From positions 9,939,284 through 10,003,283 of the forward strand of contig JAJEKV010000052.1 of the NCBI GenBank assembly GCA_021234155.1: DNA of 64,000 bases, in the 5' to 3' direction. Below the pieces are notes generated by a model, which did not search any database, was not told the origin of the DNA, and saw only the letters and a list, made by a program, of their open reading frames with translations. A program made the position numbers and the translations under genes. Source of the stretch: Isoetes taiwanensis (Eukaryota; Streptophyta; Lycopodiopsida; Isoetales; Isoetaceae). Shown here piece after piece: positions 21,721 to 33,890 of the stretch (positions within the stretch are counted from its first letter, which is position 1; each line of letters opens with the position of its first letter).

Positions 21721-22850
21721 AGAGGGCTGTCTTGCAGGAGTTCCTGAACCCAGACCCCAAACAGAACAAGTTTGATGTTCAGAATTCAAATGTTATTGCC
21801 TTATATTTCTGGTTTTCCCTACCATTCCACTTCTCAATAAGTGTTGTATATTTTCCTTCAAGACAACAAGACAAGATGTTTGTAGTGGTCTTAGAACTTA
21901 TTCTCGGCATGTCCCATTATGTTCAATCTGCTTTGCCTTTTCCACAAGTCCAGATACAAGTCATGTTCGTTTGCTGCTTTAACCAATAAAAAAAGAACAC
22001 CCCCCCTCCCTCTCCCCCCCGAGTATGGGTCTGACATCCCTACGTTGCGGTGTCCCTCGACTCGATTTTTTTTGGGAGGGAGGGGATGGGAAAAGGACCT
22101 CCTCCCCCGGAGTGGAAGATGCGGATGGCGATCTTTACCATGAAGAGCTTTGATGATATATGCTCAATGCATTTGTAGAATTATTAGATGATTTTAAACA
22201 GGGGACATGGTGATAATAATTACAGAAATGTGCCATCTTAGAAAGTTTGCTTAACTACATCCCAAGAAACTAGACCATAGGGTCTTAAAATAATGGCTTT
22301 TATGGTGCCCTCCATTATGATTTGATAAAGGTGGCTTTTGGGCCCATTTCTTGACAACTATTCCTTTTGGGGCCAGTTGTTATCCATGCTTCAAAAGCTT
22401 TATTTATATTTGCTATGGAGAATGTATGCTAATGATTTAAAAATGACAATCAAGTTCTCTTGACTTATAGACTGCCGTACTATATTGCTAAATGGAATGT
22501 TTGACCTGTATTTTGGTGTCTCTTATGACCTTCAAATTAATTCTATTTTGTTCCACCAATTGTGAGTGCCATATTTGCATTTTGTCCATTCATAAGCTTA
22601 GGAACTTGCTCATTACTTCTACTCATAGAGAGAAACTCACAACTTCTTCCAACCTTCTCATCCAACCTCCTCGTCTCTCCAAAACCCTAGCTTTGCCCCA
22701 AGCATGCTCTTCTGCTAGTTAAAACTTTTTATCCCAACAAAAAAGTTTGAAAAAAGCATTTGCAAATGTTATGATACACTCTAACAATAAGAGAAAAGAG
22801 CATTAATAATCTAAAAGTACTCCATTGTTAGAGCTTCGACCCCATTTCTC
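21721..22850. other. No gene recognised
   Basis: Mixed sequence with C and G homopolymer runs at 22000-22110 and otherwise AT-rich. No ORF here shows a recognisable domain. Confidence 0.4.
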
Positions 22851-23270
22851 CTTCCCATGTTCCTTCTTTCTTTCCAACCGATCTTCGTGAATGTTAAAAA
22901 TTCTATGCACCTATCTATCTATCTACCTACCTACCTACCTTTTGCCCTTCCTTCCTTTTTTTTTTTTTTTTTTTTTTTTCCTCAATTTCTCCTCTCCCTT
23001 TTCTACTTTTTCATTTTCCTATTGCGTGCTTTTCCCTTTTATAATTTTTTGTTCTTCCCTTCCCACCCCCTCCCCTTCCTTTTTTTCCTTTTTCCTTCCT
23101 TTCACCTCCTTTTTGCCTCCCCCATCCCCCTCCTCCATTCTTCCTTTTGCCTTTTCCTTTTCTCTCCTTCTCGTCCCTTTTTCCTTTTTCCCCCTCCCTT
23201 TTCCCATTTTTCATTTCTCTTGTTCCCTTCCCATTTTCCTTTTCTCTTTCTCTTTCAACCATATTGATTG
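22850..23270 (+). repeat. C/T-rich low-complexity tract with TATC/TACC microsatellite and poly-T
   Basis: On the plus strand 22915-22940 is (CTAT)n/(CTAC)n, 22956-22980 is a run of more than 20 T, and 22981-23262 is nearly pure C/T. The long frames on both strands (Phe/Ser/Leu-rich forward, Lys/Glu/Gly-rich reverse) follow from the composition and are not genes. Confidence 0.9.
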
Positions 23271-23879
23271 TGGATTAAGCGAATCTTGGCTAATATATTG
23301 GAGTGAAGCAATGGTCAAGATGCAATTTTGGTTCAAGGCATACACGCATTATCTTCACCGTTGGGTTGATCAAATCCTCACATTTCAAATTAGAGTGGGA
23401 TCTAAATCCAACATTTATGCTATAATTTTATAATATGAGAATATATTTTAATAAATAGATAGATGCTATAGAATAGAACTATACATAGTGCAATTCTGGA
23501 ACACGTATTCTCGGACTAGTGTATTACCACTAGACCAAAGGCCCAAGCACAATGGAAATCCAGTATATTCTTCCGGGATGTCGGGTTGCCGGTGCCGAAA
23601 AACATGCCACGGCATGTTGTATGTACATGCAATATGTGCATGTGATAAGTATGTATCAAACGCATGCCGCATGCGTATGCTAAGAATGGACCTTGGAAAC
23701 CAAGATCCACATAAAATTGAATTCAATTCAATTGACTTTTATCGTCTACAGGGACCAAAAGGTCTAAAACCAAATGCAAAAAGCATTGAGAAATCGTACA
23801 TCTGTATATTTGTACATATCAATCTGATGATGCATTATCCCGCTTGTCGAGAACCTCCGGGATAAAGGATGATAATGCC
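23271..23879. other. No gene recognised
   Basis: AT-rich to mixed sequence. A CATGC-rich run (CATGCCACGGCATGTTGTATG and relatives) lies at 23600-23680. No coding evidence. Confidence 0.4.
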
Positions 23880-24910
23880 ATTAGTGAGAGGGTCCGCAAG
23901 AACAAATGTAGTGACCGATTAGTTGTAATGAGGCCAATATATCATACTCGAAGAGCCGCAAATGGTAGGCATATTTGAAGAGTGTGGCATCTTTAATGGC
24001 TCCCATCTGGCAACATTGACATATTATGTTTTCACGCTCCACATAGTCCCATCTGCATGTTTCAATTTTGAGGCAATATGTGTCAGTACGAATGGACGCA
24101 ATTATTCTATGCCTCTTCATGGGCAAATGTAATAGCATGTACTATCCAGGGCCATGGACAAGTGTGGGATTAATCTAGCTTTTGTCATGTGTTGTTTTGA
24201 CCTCTTTCAAAGCATTGACCCTCCAAAGCTTACCAAGGAATCATGTTTCGAGATACTGCTTTAGGCTCCTAGATCCCATCTGAGAACCAAGTTGCATTTT
24301 TTTCTTTCAACATGCTTTACGATGTTGTGGACCCATGGCCAGTGTGTAGGCCAAATTCGAAAGTCGATGTGTCTCCCATATTCACCATCTTCTGGCAATA
24401 GAGTATATGTTGCTTCAAAGCGGCATGCTATAAAGGCAAGAATCCTGTTTTTTGGAGGAGAATTGTGTATGGAACCATGGACACGATTTAAAGAGCCCCT
24501 GTCTGAAAGGCTTTCTAACCCATTCCAAATCTTCCCAAATGGCAAGGGATATCACTAGCCCCCATACTCCACTATGTATAAAAGGACAGGTTCCACCAAA
24601 ACCCTGAACATGTGTCTGATGGGACCAATCATAGAGCTCTGCTTTATGACAACGCATGGCATAGAGTAACCTATCATTTACTCGTCGTTGGATGCAGGTG
24701 TCTCAAGTTGTGGTGGTAGTGAACTCTACTCCAAGATACTTGTATATTTGTACCACCTCTACATTTTGATCCTACATATGGATCATTATCCTAGATCCAC
24801 TTCTCGATTGTTAAAAGCACCATGGATATAACCAAAGAGCTTCATACCTTATCTTGCTCAATAATCCAGTTTCACAAAAACCACGAGATGCTTTTAGTGT
24901 AATGATAAAT
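23880..24910 (-). mobile_element. Old LINE remnant
   Basis: The minus strand has SIRTDTYCLKIETCRWDYV followed by CQCC near 24000-24100. This parallels the C-terminal block of the LINE at 34047-34529 (SIRTGSHRLRIETGRW...CACC). Further upstream on the minus strand are RRVNDRLLYAMRCHKAELYD and MPFGKIWNGLESLSDRG-type segments (24260-24690). About 150 bp near 24355-24550 also resembles 36360-36520. The copy is broken by many stops. Confidence 0.45.
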
Positions 24911-25065
24911 ACTGTTCAAGTTTGTTTAAATGAGACACAAAGAGAATACATGACCCGTACTACCTATAGCCAAACAATACTTTGTTAGCCTGATAAGGGT
25001 ATCAAAGCAAGGGCCAAACGGTACACTAGGTCCTCTTGGTTTATAATGATAACCCTTTATAACCC

Positions 25066-25425
25066 TTTGCCCAAAGTTAAAATCTACAGAAAATGGAGTG
25101 GATATTGAAAATGAAGTGAAGAAATACAAACTCTCTATAGTGTGCCCTCTCTATAGCTAGTATCCCTTCGCTCAAAGTTAAAATCTATCAGAAAATAGAG
25201 TGGATATTGAAAACAAAGTGAAGAAATACAAAATGTCTATCCCCTCTATAGCTAGTATACGTTTATAGGCAGTGTCACGTTGTTACTATTATAAAACTAT
25301 TAAATGGAGTGGATATGAAAACAAAGTGAAGAAATACAAAATGTCTAAGTGAGTGCCCCCCTCTAGTATATGTCTATAGGCAGTGTCACGATGTTACTGT
25401 TATAAAACTATTTAAGGGAAAAAAT
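25066..25425. repeat. Tandem repeat, about three units of roughly 100-130 bp
   Basis: The phrase GAGTGGATAT...AAGTGAAGAAATACAAA recurs near 25090, 25198 and 25305, and a second phrase, ATAGGCAGTGTCACG.TGTTACT, near 25266 and 25376. Units differ by small indels, so the array is not recent. Confidence 0.8.
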
Positions 25426-26247
25426 TTCGATTATTAATATTATAATATTATAAAAAAGATAAACAAGTGCTTGGAACTTGTTCTGTTATCAAACTAAGTG
25501 AAGGAAATAATTCGTAATCTAGTTCATGTGTATGATGTGTCATGTCATGATAAGGAATAATAAGTTTGGCGGGCACGAATATTTCTTTAGTTTAAATCAT
25601 GTATTTTTTACCTTGTTTAATAATTCAACTATGTATTTTGGGCCTTGTTTAGTAATAAAACTGTATGGACGCATGGTCCAACATGGAAACTATGGAAACT
25701 ATCTTTTTTGAACAGTTGAAGATACCTACATGAGTTAAGAAACTATCGATTTGAACTTGTAATATCACCGTTGGTTTCAACTATGATCTCCTTTCAAATA
25801 AATAGCCTATTAGCTTGAAGTTCATGTACATGGAAATGTTATAGCTCTTGATAATGATCTTATTGCCTCTAAAGCTTGCCCATGTGTTAATAGATATTGC
25901 AGGGTAGCTCATACTTCTATTGTGATGGTGTTTGTTGCCAACCCCTAAAAGAGCATGCACGCCTATCCTTAAATTTAATATAAGCAAAGGATAGGAATTA
26001 GGCCACTTCAAGCACAAACATAGCCTGGTATGTTACTTGGAATTCTTCACAATTCTTCCTAGCCAGGCTATGTAGTCCACAGATAAATGTTTAAACTGTA
26101 GGCACTCTAAAATAAATGAAAACAGGTTACCTTGGAACCCCAACAAGCTTGAATGCATGGAATGCTCGTTTGTCCACGCCAATCCAATATCAACCACAGA
26201 TGTTTACCAATGCCAAAAAGACAATGGCTACATTAAGATTGGCATAC
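25426..26247. other. No gene recognised
   Basis: AT-rich; possibly intron of the minus-strand gene candidates described at 26248-29100. Confidence 0.35.
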
Positions 26248-26284
26248 CTTGCAAGTGCAAGCTCTGTTTCATCAACAGGAGCAT
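26248..26284 (-). CDS. Candidate 37-nt microexon, unrecognised gene
   Basis: On the minus strand an acceptor TTTTAAACAG precedes and a donor GCAAG|gtatgcc follows a 37-base open segment reading (D)APVDETELALA(R). Its phase is 2 in and 2 out. I do not recognise the protein. The frame stays open for another 20 residues past the donor and then stops, so an unspliced reading is less likely. Support is only splice consensus plus composition. Confidence 0.3.
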
Positions 26285-28499
26285 CTGTTTAAAAGCTCAA
26301 GGAAAGATCTAAAAGTAATGCTAGGCACACAATTTTCAAATTCCTAGTCTAAATGTGTCAAATATAACAAGATGCATTTGATGCTCTAGTTTTATAGCAG
26401 AGTAGTAGTAAGGCCGCGATTTCAGCAAGGAAGCTCCATTTTTTTTAACATGGGGAATCTTAGAGAACAACCTGTAAAAAATGCTAGATACATGTTTTTC
26501 AAATTCATAGTACAAATGGGTGAAATGGATTACATGAGGCGAATAAGTCAGCTGATCTAAAAGGCCCAGTACATAGGATATGCAAGTCTGATACAGTTTA
26601 ATTTTGGCTATTATACCTATCATTTCGTCCTAAAACTTGGTACCAAAAGACAGTTGTTGTGGTGGCCATTTAAACCATGAAAATAATTTTATATTTCTAA
26701 GGATATGGCCAGGCTTTATATTGGCCAAGTATAGAGACATAATTTTGTCACTTGTAAAGGGCTAAAATCTTTTCAAGTTTAGCCCTAAAGTTCTAAAGGC
26801 ATTTTTAATGCAATACTTCAAATTTGTTTTGGTTCAATTTGCAACTTGGAAATCAAATTTGTTCTTCATCATCCAGCCCAAATATGCTCTTCATCGTCCC
26901 GACTCAAATCAAGGTTAGTTTCTTTTTACCAAGTACCTAAAATATGGTTTTCAGGAATCTATCCCACCAAATCAATTTGCGCTTCTGCCTACATTTAGCA
27001 TGTTTAATACATTCAAATTATCTTATAGTAATCTTAGTTAGAGAAGCGTAGCATGCATTTGTTTGTGTCAAATATATAGAGCATCATAGAAACTAGAGAC
27101 CGTCTTACGGACATGGCTATCATCTTTAGATCTTAGATGTATGGATGTGGCTAATTCAAATTTTTGGAAAAAAAAAATAGTTTCATGATTTTGCCAATTA
27201 ACTTACAACCGTAACGATTCGAAAAAGGGCCAGGCCAAGCTACGCTTCGCAAATTATCCAAGATAAGTAGTGGCCAATATCATCAAATGTATTAGGAGAA
27301 TAAAAAATACCCTGATGCCAAGAATCTCAAAACAAGCTGCATTAGATGCAGAAACAATGGAAAATTGCCTGGAATTTCGTAGCATACAGTGGTGGAGGAA
27401 TGTAGATTTTTAGAAGATGTCTTGCCTTCTGTACTTGCTAATATGTGAAATAGAATGCTTTCTTTGCCTGGAATCAAAGCTTTGAGACTAGCACACTTTT
27501 ACATTCCTAGAAGCACAAGGTTTATTTATCATTTTGATCTAAAAAAAAAGCCATTATCAAAACAAAGAAATTACATATTCAAGCGGTCAATTCTCTCTAA
27601 GAGGTCAACCTTTTGTAGCCATCATTAATCACGCTAGAAAAAATAGACAGTACCTTGCTTTACTTAATTGAGATTGCTCATGCTCTAGGCATGATATCTG
27701 TTGGCAGAGCCTAAGCAAGATATAGATCTTTCAAGAAATTGCTAAAGTAATAGTAGGCCTAAACCCGTGTAGAGCAATCAAAGATAAAATTGCTCTCTGC
27801 TAATTTCCAAACACCTGAGGCTCGTGAATAAAGCATGTGCTATAGCTCAAATCCGATGGAAACCATATAACATACCCTTCGAGGCAAAAAAAAGACCTAG
27901 CTTCGGCATGCATTCTAAGGTGTCCTAAGATTTACAGATAACTAGAACATCATTAAAAACAATCATTATCTTCATCAACAGAAACACATGTGCAGCATTC
28001 AAGATTCATAAACGAGTAGCCTTTTTCGAACAAAACTCCTCAATCATACTGTCCAAGCACGCACGTGGCCTCCTCTGCTCTGATCCTTATCAGGAAACGT
28101 ACCTATATCCTTCCACAAAAACAGGATGCCACTATGCAATCCAAATCCCATACAACTCATTGACAATATTAGTATTTCATACAGTAACCATCCAAGCAAT
28201 ACTAGAAATGTTGAAGACAGATATAGTAGCGCTTCTTTTGCAATGTCTTTTTTGGCAATGCCTTATTCACCAGACCCTAGAATTTTATTAAAATAGATTC
28301 ACTAAAGATAATCGATCTATTGTCTTTTATTTTATAAAGCAGGCAAAGTCCTTTCCTCCCCACTAAGCAATTGATATCATCATTAATATTGCCTCGCAAA
28401 AGGCACATCAGTGAATGCTTTAATGCTGGTTTAATCTGGTGGGGTTTTGATGACTGCCTCACAAGCTTGATCATCTTTAGTAACAGCAATGACTGCCAT
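26285..28499. other. No gene recognised; possible long intron
   Basis: AT-rich sequence between exon candidates. I saw no LTR, PBS, LINE motif or clear exon. In the first part of 28440-28565 there is a tandem repeat of about 51-57 bp (CATCTTTARTAACAG units), read in the next entry's frame. Confidence 0.35.
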
Positions 28500-28502
28500 T
28501 TA

Positions 28503-28679
28503 TGTAGCCTCGCCAGTTTGCTCATCTTTAATAACAGTAATGGTTGCCATTTCTGCAGCTCTTTCAAAATCTCTATTCCCAAGTTCTTTAAAGAAAGAAT
28601 TTTTATCTAATTTGAAAATTATGTATGGTGTATGAGCTGGCAAAGGAAAAGTGTGATTTGAAACCTCTTCAAGGAACTC
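28503..28679 (-). pseudogene. Candidate exon, unrecognised gene, ending at an in-frame stop
   Basis: An acceptor TGTTCAG precedes a 59-codon open segment beginning EFLEEVSNHTFPLPAHTPYI and ending KDEQTGEAT before TAA (28500-28502). After the stop the same frame continues with a near copy of the last 17 codons (MAVIAVTKDD against MATITVIKDE), then another stop. Together with the 28778-28831 segment it reads as consecutive exons in matching phase 0. The in-frame stops suggest a pseudogene or a terminal exon. The family is not recognised. Confidence 0.4.
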
Positions 28680-28777
28680 CTGAACACCCTCATATATTCA
28701 ACTTGTGCATACTAATTAAAAATTTGTTTGACATTTACATTAACAAATATCTTTTATAGATAAGCATAATCTCATAC

Positions 28778-28831
28778 CTTTGCAAAATGGAGATACTGCA
28801 GATCATAATATACCAAAACCTGTGACAGTTT
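28778..28831 (-). CDS. Candidate 54-nt exon, same unrecognised gene
   Basis: Flanked by acceptor CTAGTGCAG and donor AAAG|gtatgag, it reads KLSQVLVYYDLQYLHFAK, 18 codons in phase 0. The next exon candidate (28503-28679) also starts in phase 0. Another open Cys-rich segment with a GTATGT donor, near 29010-29100 on the same strand, might be the preceding exon, but its phase does not fit. Confidence 0.4.
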
Positions 28832-29129
28832 CTGCACTAGTCAAAATAAAACAATTCTATGTATAGACAAAAGGTACAATGTGCAATGTTCGTCCTAATA
28901 AAGCGAAACAAGTCAATGGATTTTGCAAATGTATGAACTATAGTAGAATTTAATATGATAAACAAAATTATATATTCAAAAAAGAGAGTGAAGTTTAGAA
29001 AACATACTTGGCCATTGCAGAAAGGACCAATGCCTAGCCCATAATTGGAATCATAAGGACATTTGTAATAGATGCTGCCACATGTGAGGGTACACATTCA
29101 AGGACTATGAAAAAACTGCCAGCTTTCCA

Positions 29130-30797
29130 CAGTGCTAAAGCATTGCTCCTGCACCTTTAATCACACTATGTCAAAATTAAAATGCATGGCTTTAGCTGAT
29201 GCCACTTATGTTGAGCAGGAGACAATGGCAACCATCTCCTGCCTTCAGTCGAAAGTCGAGGAGGCCGCCACCATGATGTGAAGTGTTCGGACTGCCTTCG
29301 AAGCAAGCCAGTCAGAGCTGAGAAGACTTCAGAGTAGGGTCAAGACATGAGATAGGAGTTGCAGAAGCTCCGGACAACCGTCGCTCAACAAGGCAAGGGC
29401 CTCCACGCAGAAGCCCATGAACAATTGTGGCCATGCACACATGAATTGGCAAGGCATCAGCAATTCTAGAAGGAGCTGAACTTCCGACTTCAGAAAGCCG
29501 AACTCGCAGCACGGGACATGGCAGACCCACATACCCGGCAGCCTAGAAGATGTCAAACAGGGTGACCTGCTGCTGCACCACCAAGCTGCCCCATGCCACT
29601 ACCACCCCAGCGCAGACCACATCCCACATCCCGCACACCGCAAACAACACCTGTCGCGGCAGCCAGCATGGCCCCAGCTACCTCAGAGTTCCAGGAGCGA
29701 AGATGCAAGAGCCACAATGTGGTCGTACGTGGCCTGACAGAAGAAGCAGGGGAGCACCTCATCAACTGGCTCCAGACACAGATTCTGGCCCGGATGACAT
29801 TCCATACATCCCTACACAATGTTAGGGCAAGTTGCCATGGAGCCCAGCGCCCTGACCACCCCCGAATAGTCACCTTCACAGTCAGGGACACGCAAGGGCG
29901 AGCAGCTGTCCTGCGTCAGGGCAGACAGTTGAAGGGGGCCGCCCTGTATGTGGAGCGGGATCTGACTTCGGCATAGCAAGATGAGCGCAGACATGAGTTG
30001 GAAAAAGTCACGAGTGTCCGCAAAAAAGGAGGAGCAGCAGGGCTGGTCTGGAAAGGATGCAGATCTTCTGGCCACCAAACACTGATGCAGGGCTCGAACC
30101 CTTGAGGCCCTTTTGCTAGGACCCCAGCTGCACACCCTACTTTGGTGGCCTCACCTGCCGCTGCCGACAAGCCACATGCTGCCTCCACATCTAGCACCAT
30201 CCCTTGTACAACCATCACCGAACCTACAACTGCAGCACCTGCCAGCAAATAGGAATTATATCTGGGCATGGTCTCTTAGAATTGTCAGGGTTTCTCATGA
30301 CAGAAGGGAGATAATCGCAACTCGGTTGCTGCCAATATGGACCTCATTTTCCTCATAGAAACATGGGAGCATGCGGGTCATAGGCTACTCGACACTTAGG
30401 GTGAGATGATTCTTGGCGCTCAGGGGCTAGGGCGGCCTTGAGAGAGGGGCCGCCTCTCTCTCTCTCTCTCCCTTTTTCTGGCACTGCTACATCAAATCAA
30501 AGGTTACCAGGGAGGTTTTCGGATGCTAGCAGAGGATTTGGCATGCTTCTGGAGTAAATCTTGCTATGTCTAATGTTTTTTTTAGAGTAGCTTTGAGGCG
30601 GATCCTTCTAGGTTTTGTGTTATGCCACTAACGTGGCTTTTCTTCTCTTTGCTTCCATCGAAGCATAATGTTATCTGTCCTGGAAAGAGAAGAAGTAAAC
30701 AAATCCGGCAGCCCCTTCTATCCATTTCAATTTTTCAAACGGTTCTTGGAGGGACAGATTCTTTTCTTTTTATGCAGAGGCACACCGAAATGGCAAA
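29130..30797 (+). mobile_element. Forward LINE, ORF1 and start of the endonuclease, decayed
   Basis: Order on the plus strand: a degenerate coiled coil (SCLQSKVEEAATMM, SELRRLQS) at 29210-29350, a Pro/Thr/His-rich linker, an RNA-binding ORF1 domain at 29680-30080, then GMVS*NCQGFSHDRREIIATRL at 30265-30330, matching the opening of a LINE endonuclease (SWNCRG-type). Single stops and shifts interrupt both frames. The element is cut at 30797 by a reverse LTR and its RT is not seen here. The CT repeat at 30455-30473 lies inside. Confidence 0.7.
29593..29976 (+). CDS. LINE ORF1-like protein with RRM-type domain (part)
   Basis: A 127-codon frame with KSHNVVVRGLTEEAGE near residue 40 (first RNP strand), PRIVTFTVRDTQGRAAVLRQ near residue 91, and LKGAALYVERDLT near the end. 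This is the pattern of LINE-1-type ORF1 RNA-binding domains. Past its stop the same frame continues with QDERRHELEKVTSVRKKGG, also typical of ORF1 C-termini. It binds element RNA. The single stop at 29974-29976 truncates it. Confidence 0.6.
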   Translation: MPLPPQRRPHPTSRTPQTTPVAAASMAPATSEFQERRCKSHNVVVRGLTEEAGEHLINWLQTQILARMTFHTSLHNVRASCHGAQRPDHPRIVTFTVRDTQGRAAVLRQGRQLKGAALYVERDLTSA

Positions 30798-33133
30798 TGT
30801 GACGAGCCTGCCGAGTTGACCCTCCTGGCAACTCGGGATCTTGTCTAACTTAAGGCTAGATCTAAATGGATATAAAACTTTACTGAAACTATTGTATTGG
30901 TGAAGAATTGAATCTTCCTTTGCAGTTGAAATCTGAACCATTCTTATGAATTCAACATAAATCTAGAAGAATTATAATATCCATAATAGAAGTACAATAT
31001 CATTACTGAGCAAATCAAACAGAACTTCTAGCTCTAGATCTCAGCCACAATCCCGGCTACATTGCTGCCGTCAACTTGACCACTGCCTTGCAGATTCACT
31101 GCACATGCACTAATGGGGTTAGTCCTCGTGACTAAGTGGGGATCCCTGGCTGCCTCTGCATAGAAATACTCTGGAATCTTGGATACAAAGATATAAGCAC
31201 AATAAAACAAAAGATTCTCTAGGTGAGTACAGTACTAGACAATGACAACATAATCTAAGGAAATACCAAACTCTGAGCAACAAAAGCAAAGAACATAGCC
31301 AGAATAACAAAACATCAGTCTGGGACAATGGGAAGCTCAGCCAACCTACATGCAGGCCCTGTTAGCAGAGAAATGCCCAGCCAGCTCATATTCCGAGCCC
31401 CGTTGGCGGAGTTGGTAGGATAAACCTCGTATGCGCATACCCTTCCCAGCCTGCGTCTGGCACTGGAGGAGCTCTTATCATGGAGTCACAAGAGTTGACG
31501 TAGCTCGGTGTTACGGAGCACAAGAATACCACAGAGAATCACATATGAACATGAGCATGCCGGAGCAACCTAGGCCACCGAACCTAGAAGTCCGACCCCG
31601 GAGGTTCCAATAGACATAATCAAATACCAAGACATAATGGAATAATGCAAAAACCAAGACAGATGAAGTTCATTAGAATATTTTCTAAACATGTGCCTAC
31701 ATTATACTGCTGCTGATGTTGCCCATATAACCTACTCATGTTGAAGCGAGCTCAGCGATGAAGACTAGAATAACAATTCAAAGATGAAGAAATATCAAGT
31801 CACTTTGCCTTAATAGCTTGTTCAAGATTTGATGCTTGATTTGAATTTCAAAAAATCCTAGTGCTTTCTCAAGTAAATAATGCTTGAATAGTCGCTCAAG
31901 TACTGATGCTTAAGTGTAGATTTTGGTACTGATAAGCCAAACTATAGGTTTCCATTCTAAGTACTGATAAGCTTGGAATAGGTTCACTCAATACTGCTAT
32001 GTCGAGATGCTTGGAATTTGATGCCATATTGATGCAATTATACAGAAATCTGGAGCTCAGCATCGAGCAAGACCATGTAACTTCCTCCGCTCCTTATTTC
32101 CTAAAGTGCAGTGGCTGCAAAGGCAGCTAAAGGATCGACATGCCCTTTTACTCGAATGGACTCTACAAAACAAGAGCCAGACCAACACCTACAACTCATG
32201 AGAGTCAGGGCGACACCATTGACCCAGGAAGCGTCGGACTCATACCTAGCCCTCTCGAAGTGACTGACGATAAGCCTCGCCCGCTATAGGTCTCCAGTAG
32301 CCACACTTAGCAAGGAACTTCCTCAACTTTGCCAATGATCCAGTTGTATGGTGCTCAATCACACCATCGCCTTCATAACCTGGTGGGCTCTATGCACAGG
32401 CCTCGTATAATAGGAACTTAGGGGTCTAAACTAGGAGCATCATCTAAATAATGGCTACTAGGTCTTTACCCCACTTCCCAACATACAAGAGGTGCAAATA
32501 TGAGATCAATCAACATCATATATCAACATAACATGATAAATAACAAGAATAATATCTAATCCTAATCACATGCATCTAACTTATAGTTAGGGTTTATGAT
32601 CAGAATTGTGGGTTTTAGAATGGCTCTAGTAGAGATATGAGATGCTAACTCATCTGGAATGTTAGCTTCTACATAATCTACTAAAGAATCTACTCAAAAT
32701 ACCTGCTCCTGAGGAACTTCCGCCAACTCCTAGGGTCCCCATCACCTTGCAAGTGTTTAGGGTTGATTTTGCCTCTTTTGATGCATACATGCTCCTGGGG
32801 CTGTTGGAATAGGTTGTGCTGCAGCAGATGATCCTTGAAACAGAGGCACGAGCACAAACTGGGGTCAAGAACTGTCGAAGCCAGAAAATGGTCTAGGTCT
32901 AGGGTTTAGCGCTTAGTAGGTTAGGGTTTACATGATATGCCATGTGGCCCCAATGAGATGTGTCCATGTGGTGGGTCATCAATAGGATGAAGCCATGTGG
33001 AGTGGTTCTATACTACGGTTGGCCAAGTTATATAATAACTTGGCCACGCCCCCTCCCCGCACACGTCTACTAATGTAGGCTTATATGCCTAAAATATACG
33101 TATTTGTATCATATATTTTAGGCGAACGTCACA
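30798..33133 (-). repeat. E5: reverse gypsy 3' LTR (2336 bp)
   Basis: Bounded by TGTGACGAGCC at 30798 and GTCACA at 33133. To its right, on the minus strand, lies GGTGAGGAGAA, a polypurine tract, so this is the 3' LTR of a reverse element whose body begins at 33134. The sequence shares the LTR hairpin (31119-31135) and its terminal region with E2 and the solo LTR, and other blocks (around 32200-32560) with the E1-type LTRs. It cuts the LINE at 29130-30797. No matching target duplication could be assigned. Confidence 0.8.
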
Positions 33134-33890
33134 TTCTCCTCACCTTGACTTGATGATGTCCTCAGCATCACGCGCACTTCCCCACCTTGAAATCCTGCAT
33201 CAACCTTGCAACATATTTACTTACATACTTATTAGCTTATATAAGATTTCATGCAATAACTTCCAAAGAGCAACATTTATCAAGAGTTTAACAAATTTTT
33301 TTTTTTGAAGGATGAAATTAAGTAATATTAATATAGAGTAAGTACAAGAAGAGCGATACTAGGGTACCCCCTGCCCAAACATGAGCGAGCACCCACACAA
33401 CACATATATCTACCTACGACTCATGGGATAAATCTACCAATACTGTCTACAATGAGAAGGGTCCTTTCCCAGACAGCTGCCTTAAACTGCTCCTTCCGAG
33501 GAGACGCCAGGTAAGAGAGATATAATTTGTACCTTAACTGAGTTTAACAAAATTTAAGGCTACTAAGATAAGCCTTTCACAATTAAACAGCAATAATTGC
33601 AATTTCTGGCAATGTTTACTTAAGTTGACCTTCTAAACATTTTCACATAATGTTTAAACAAAACATATATATGGAGCCCTACATTCCTCGTGGTGCCCCT
33701 ATGCCCACTCATTTCCTCTCAAGGTTGGCCTGCAAAGTCACACACCACGTTAATACTTTCTTTTATTAATATTTTATTTATGTGGTTTAAGGGGATTACT
33801 TCCCTATTTAACCTACTTGAGCCTAAGTACTAGCTCAAGACTACATCTACTTACCTGCATTACATCATGGCATAAGAATAAAATATAATA
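33134..33890 (-). mobile_element. E5 internal remnant (non-coding 3' region)
   Basis: Starts with the PPT and a GATGCTGAGGACATCA motif like that beside the E1 PPT. No gag or pol frame is seen before the LINE end at 33891. It is interrupted by a small retroposon at 33296-33539. Confidence 0.5.
33296..33539 (-). mobile_element. Small retroposon (244 bp) with 12-bp target duplication
   Basis: GAGTTTAACAAA occurs at 33284-33295 and again at 33540-33551, exactly flanking the insert. On the minus strand the insert ends CCTTCAAAAAAAAA, a poly(A) tail. The L1-type LINE at 44338-46430 ends the same way (CCTTC then A-run), so this is probably a 5'-truncated copy of that L1 family or a SINE sharing its 3' end. 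Confidence 0.8.

Noticed and set aside
22857-23433. Long Phe/Ser/Leu-rich and Lys/Glu-rich ORFs
   Set aside because: They arise from a C/T-rich low-complexity tract on both strands.
23510-23560. Sequence resembling part of a tRNA (ACCACTAGACCAAAGGCCC)
   Set aside because: No cloverleaf could be drawn by eye and no A/B box pair at proper spacing.
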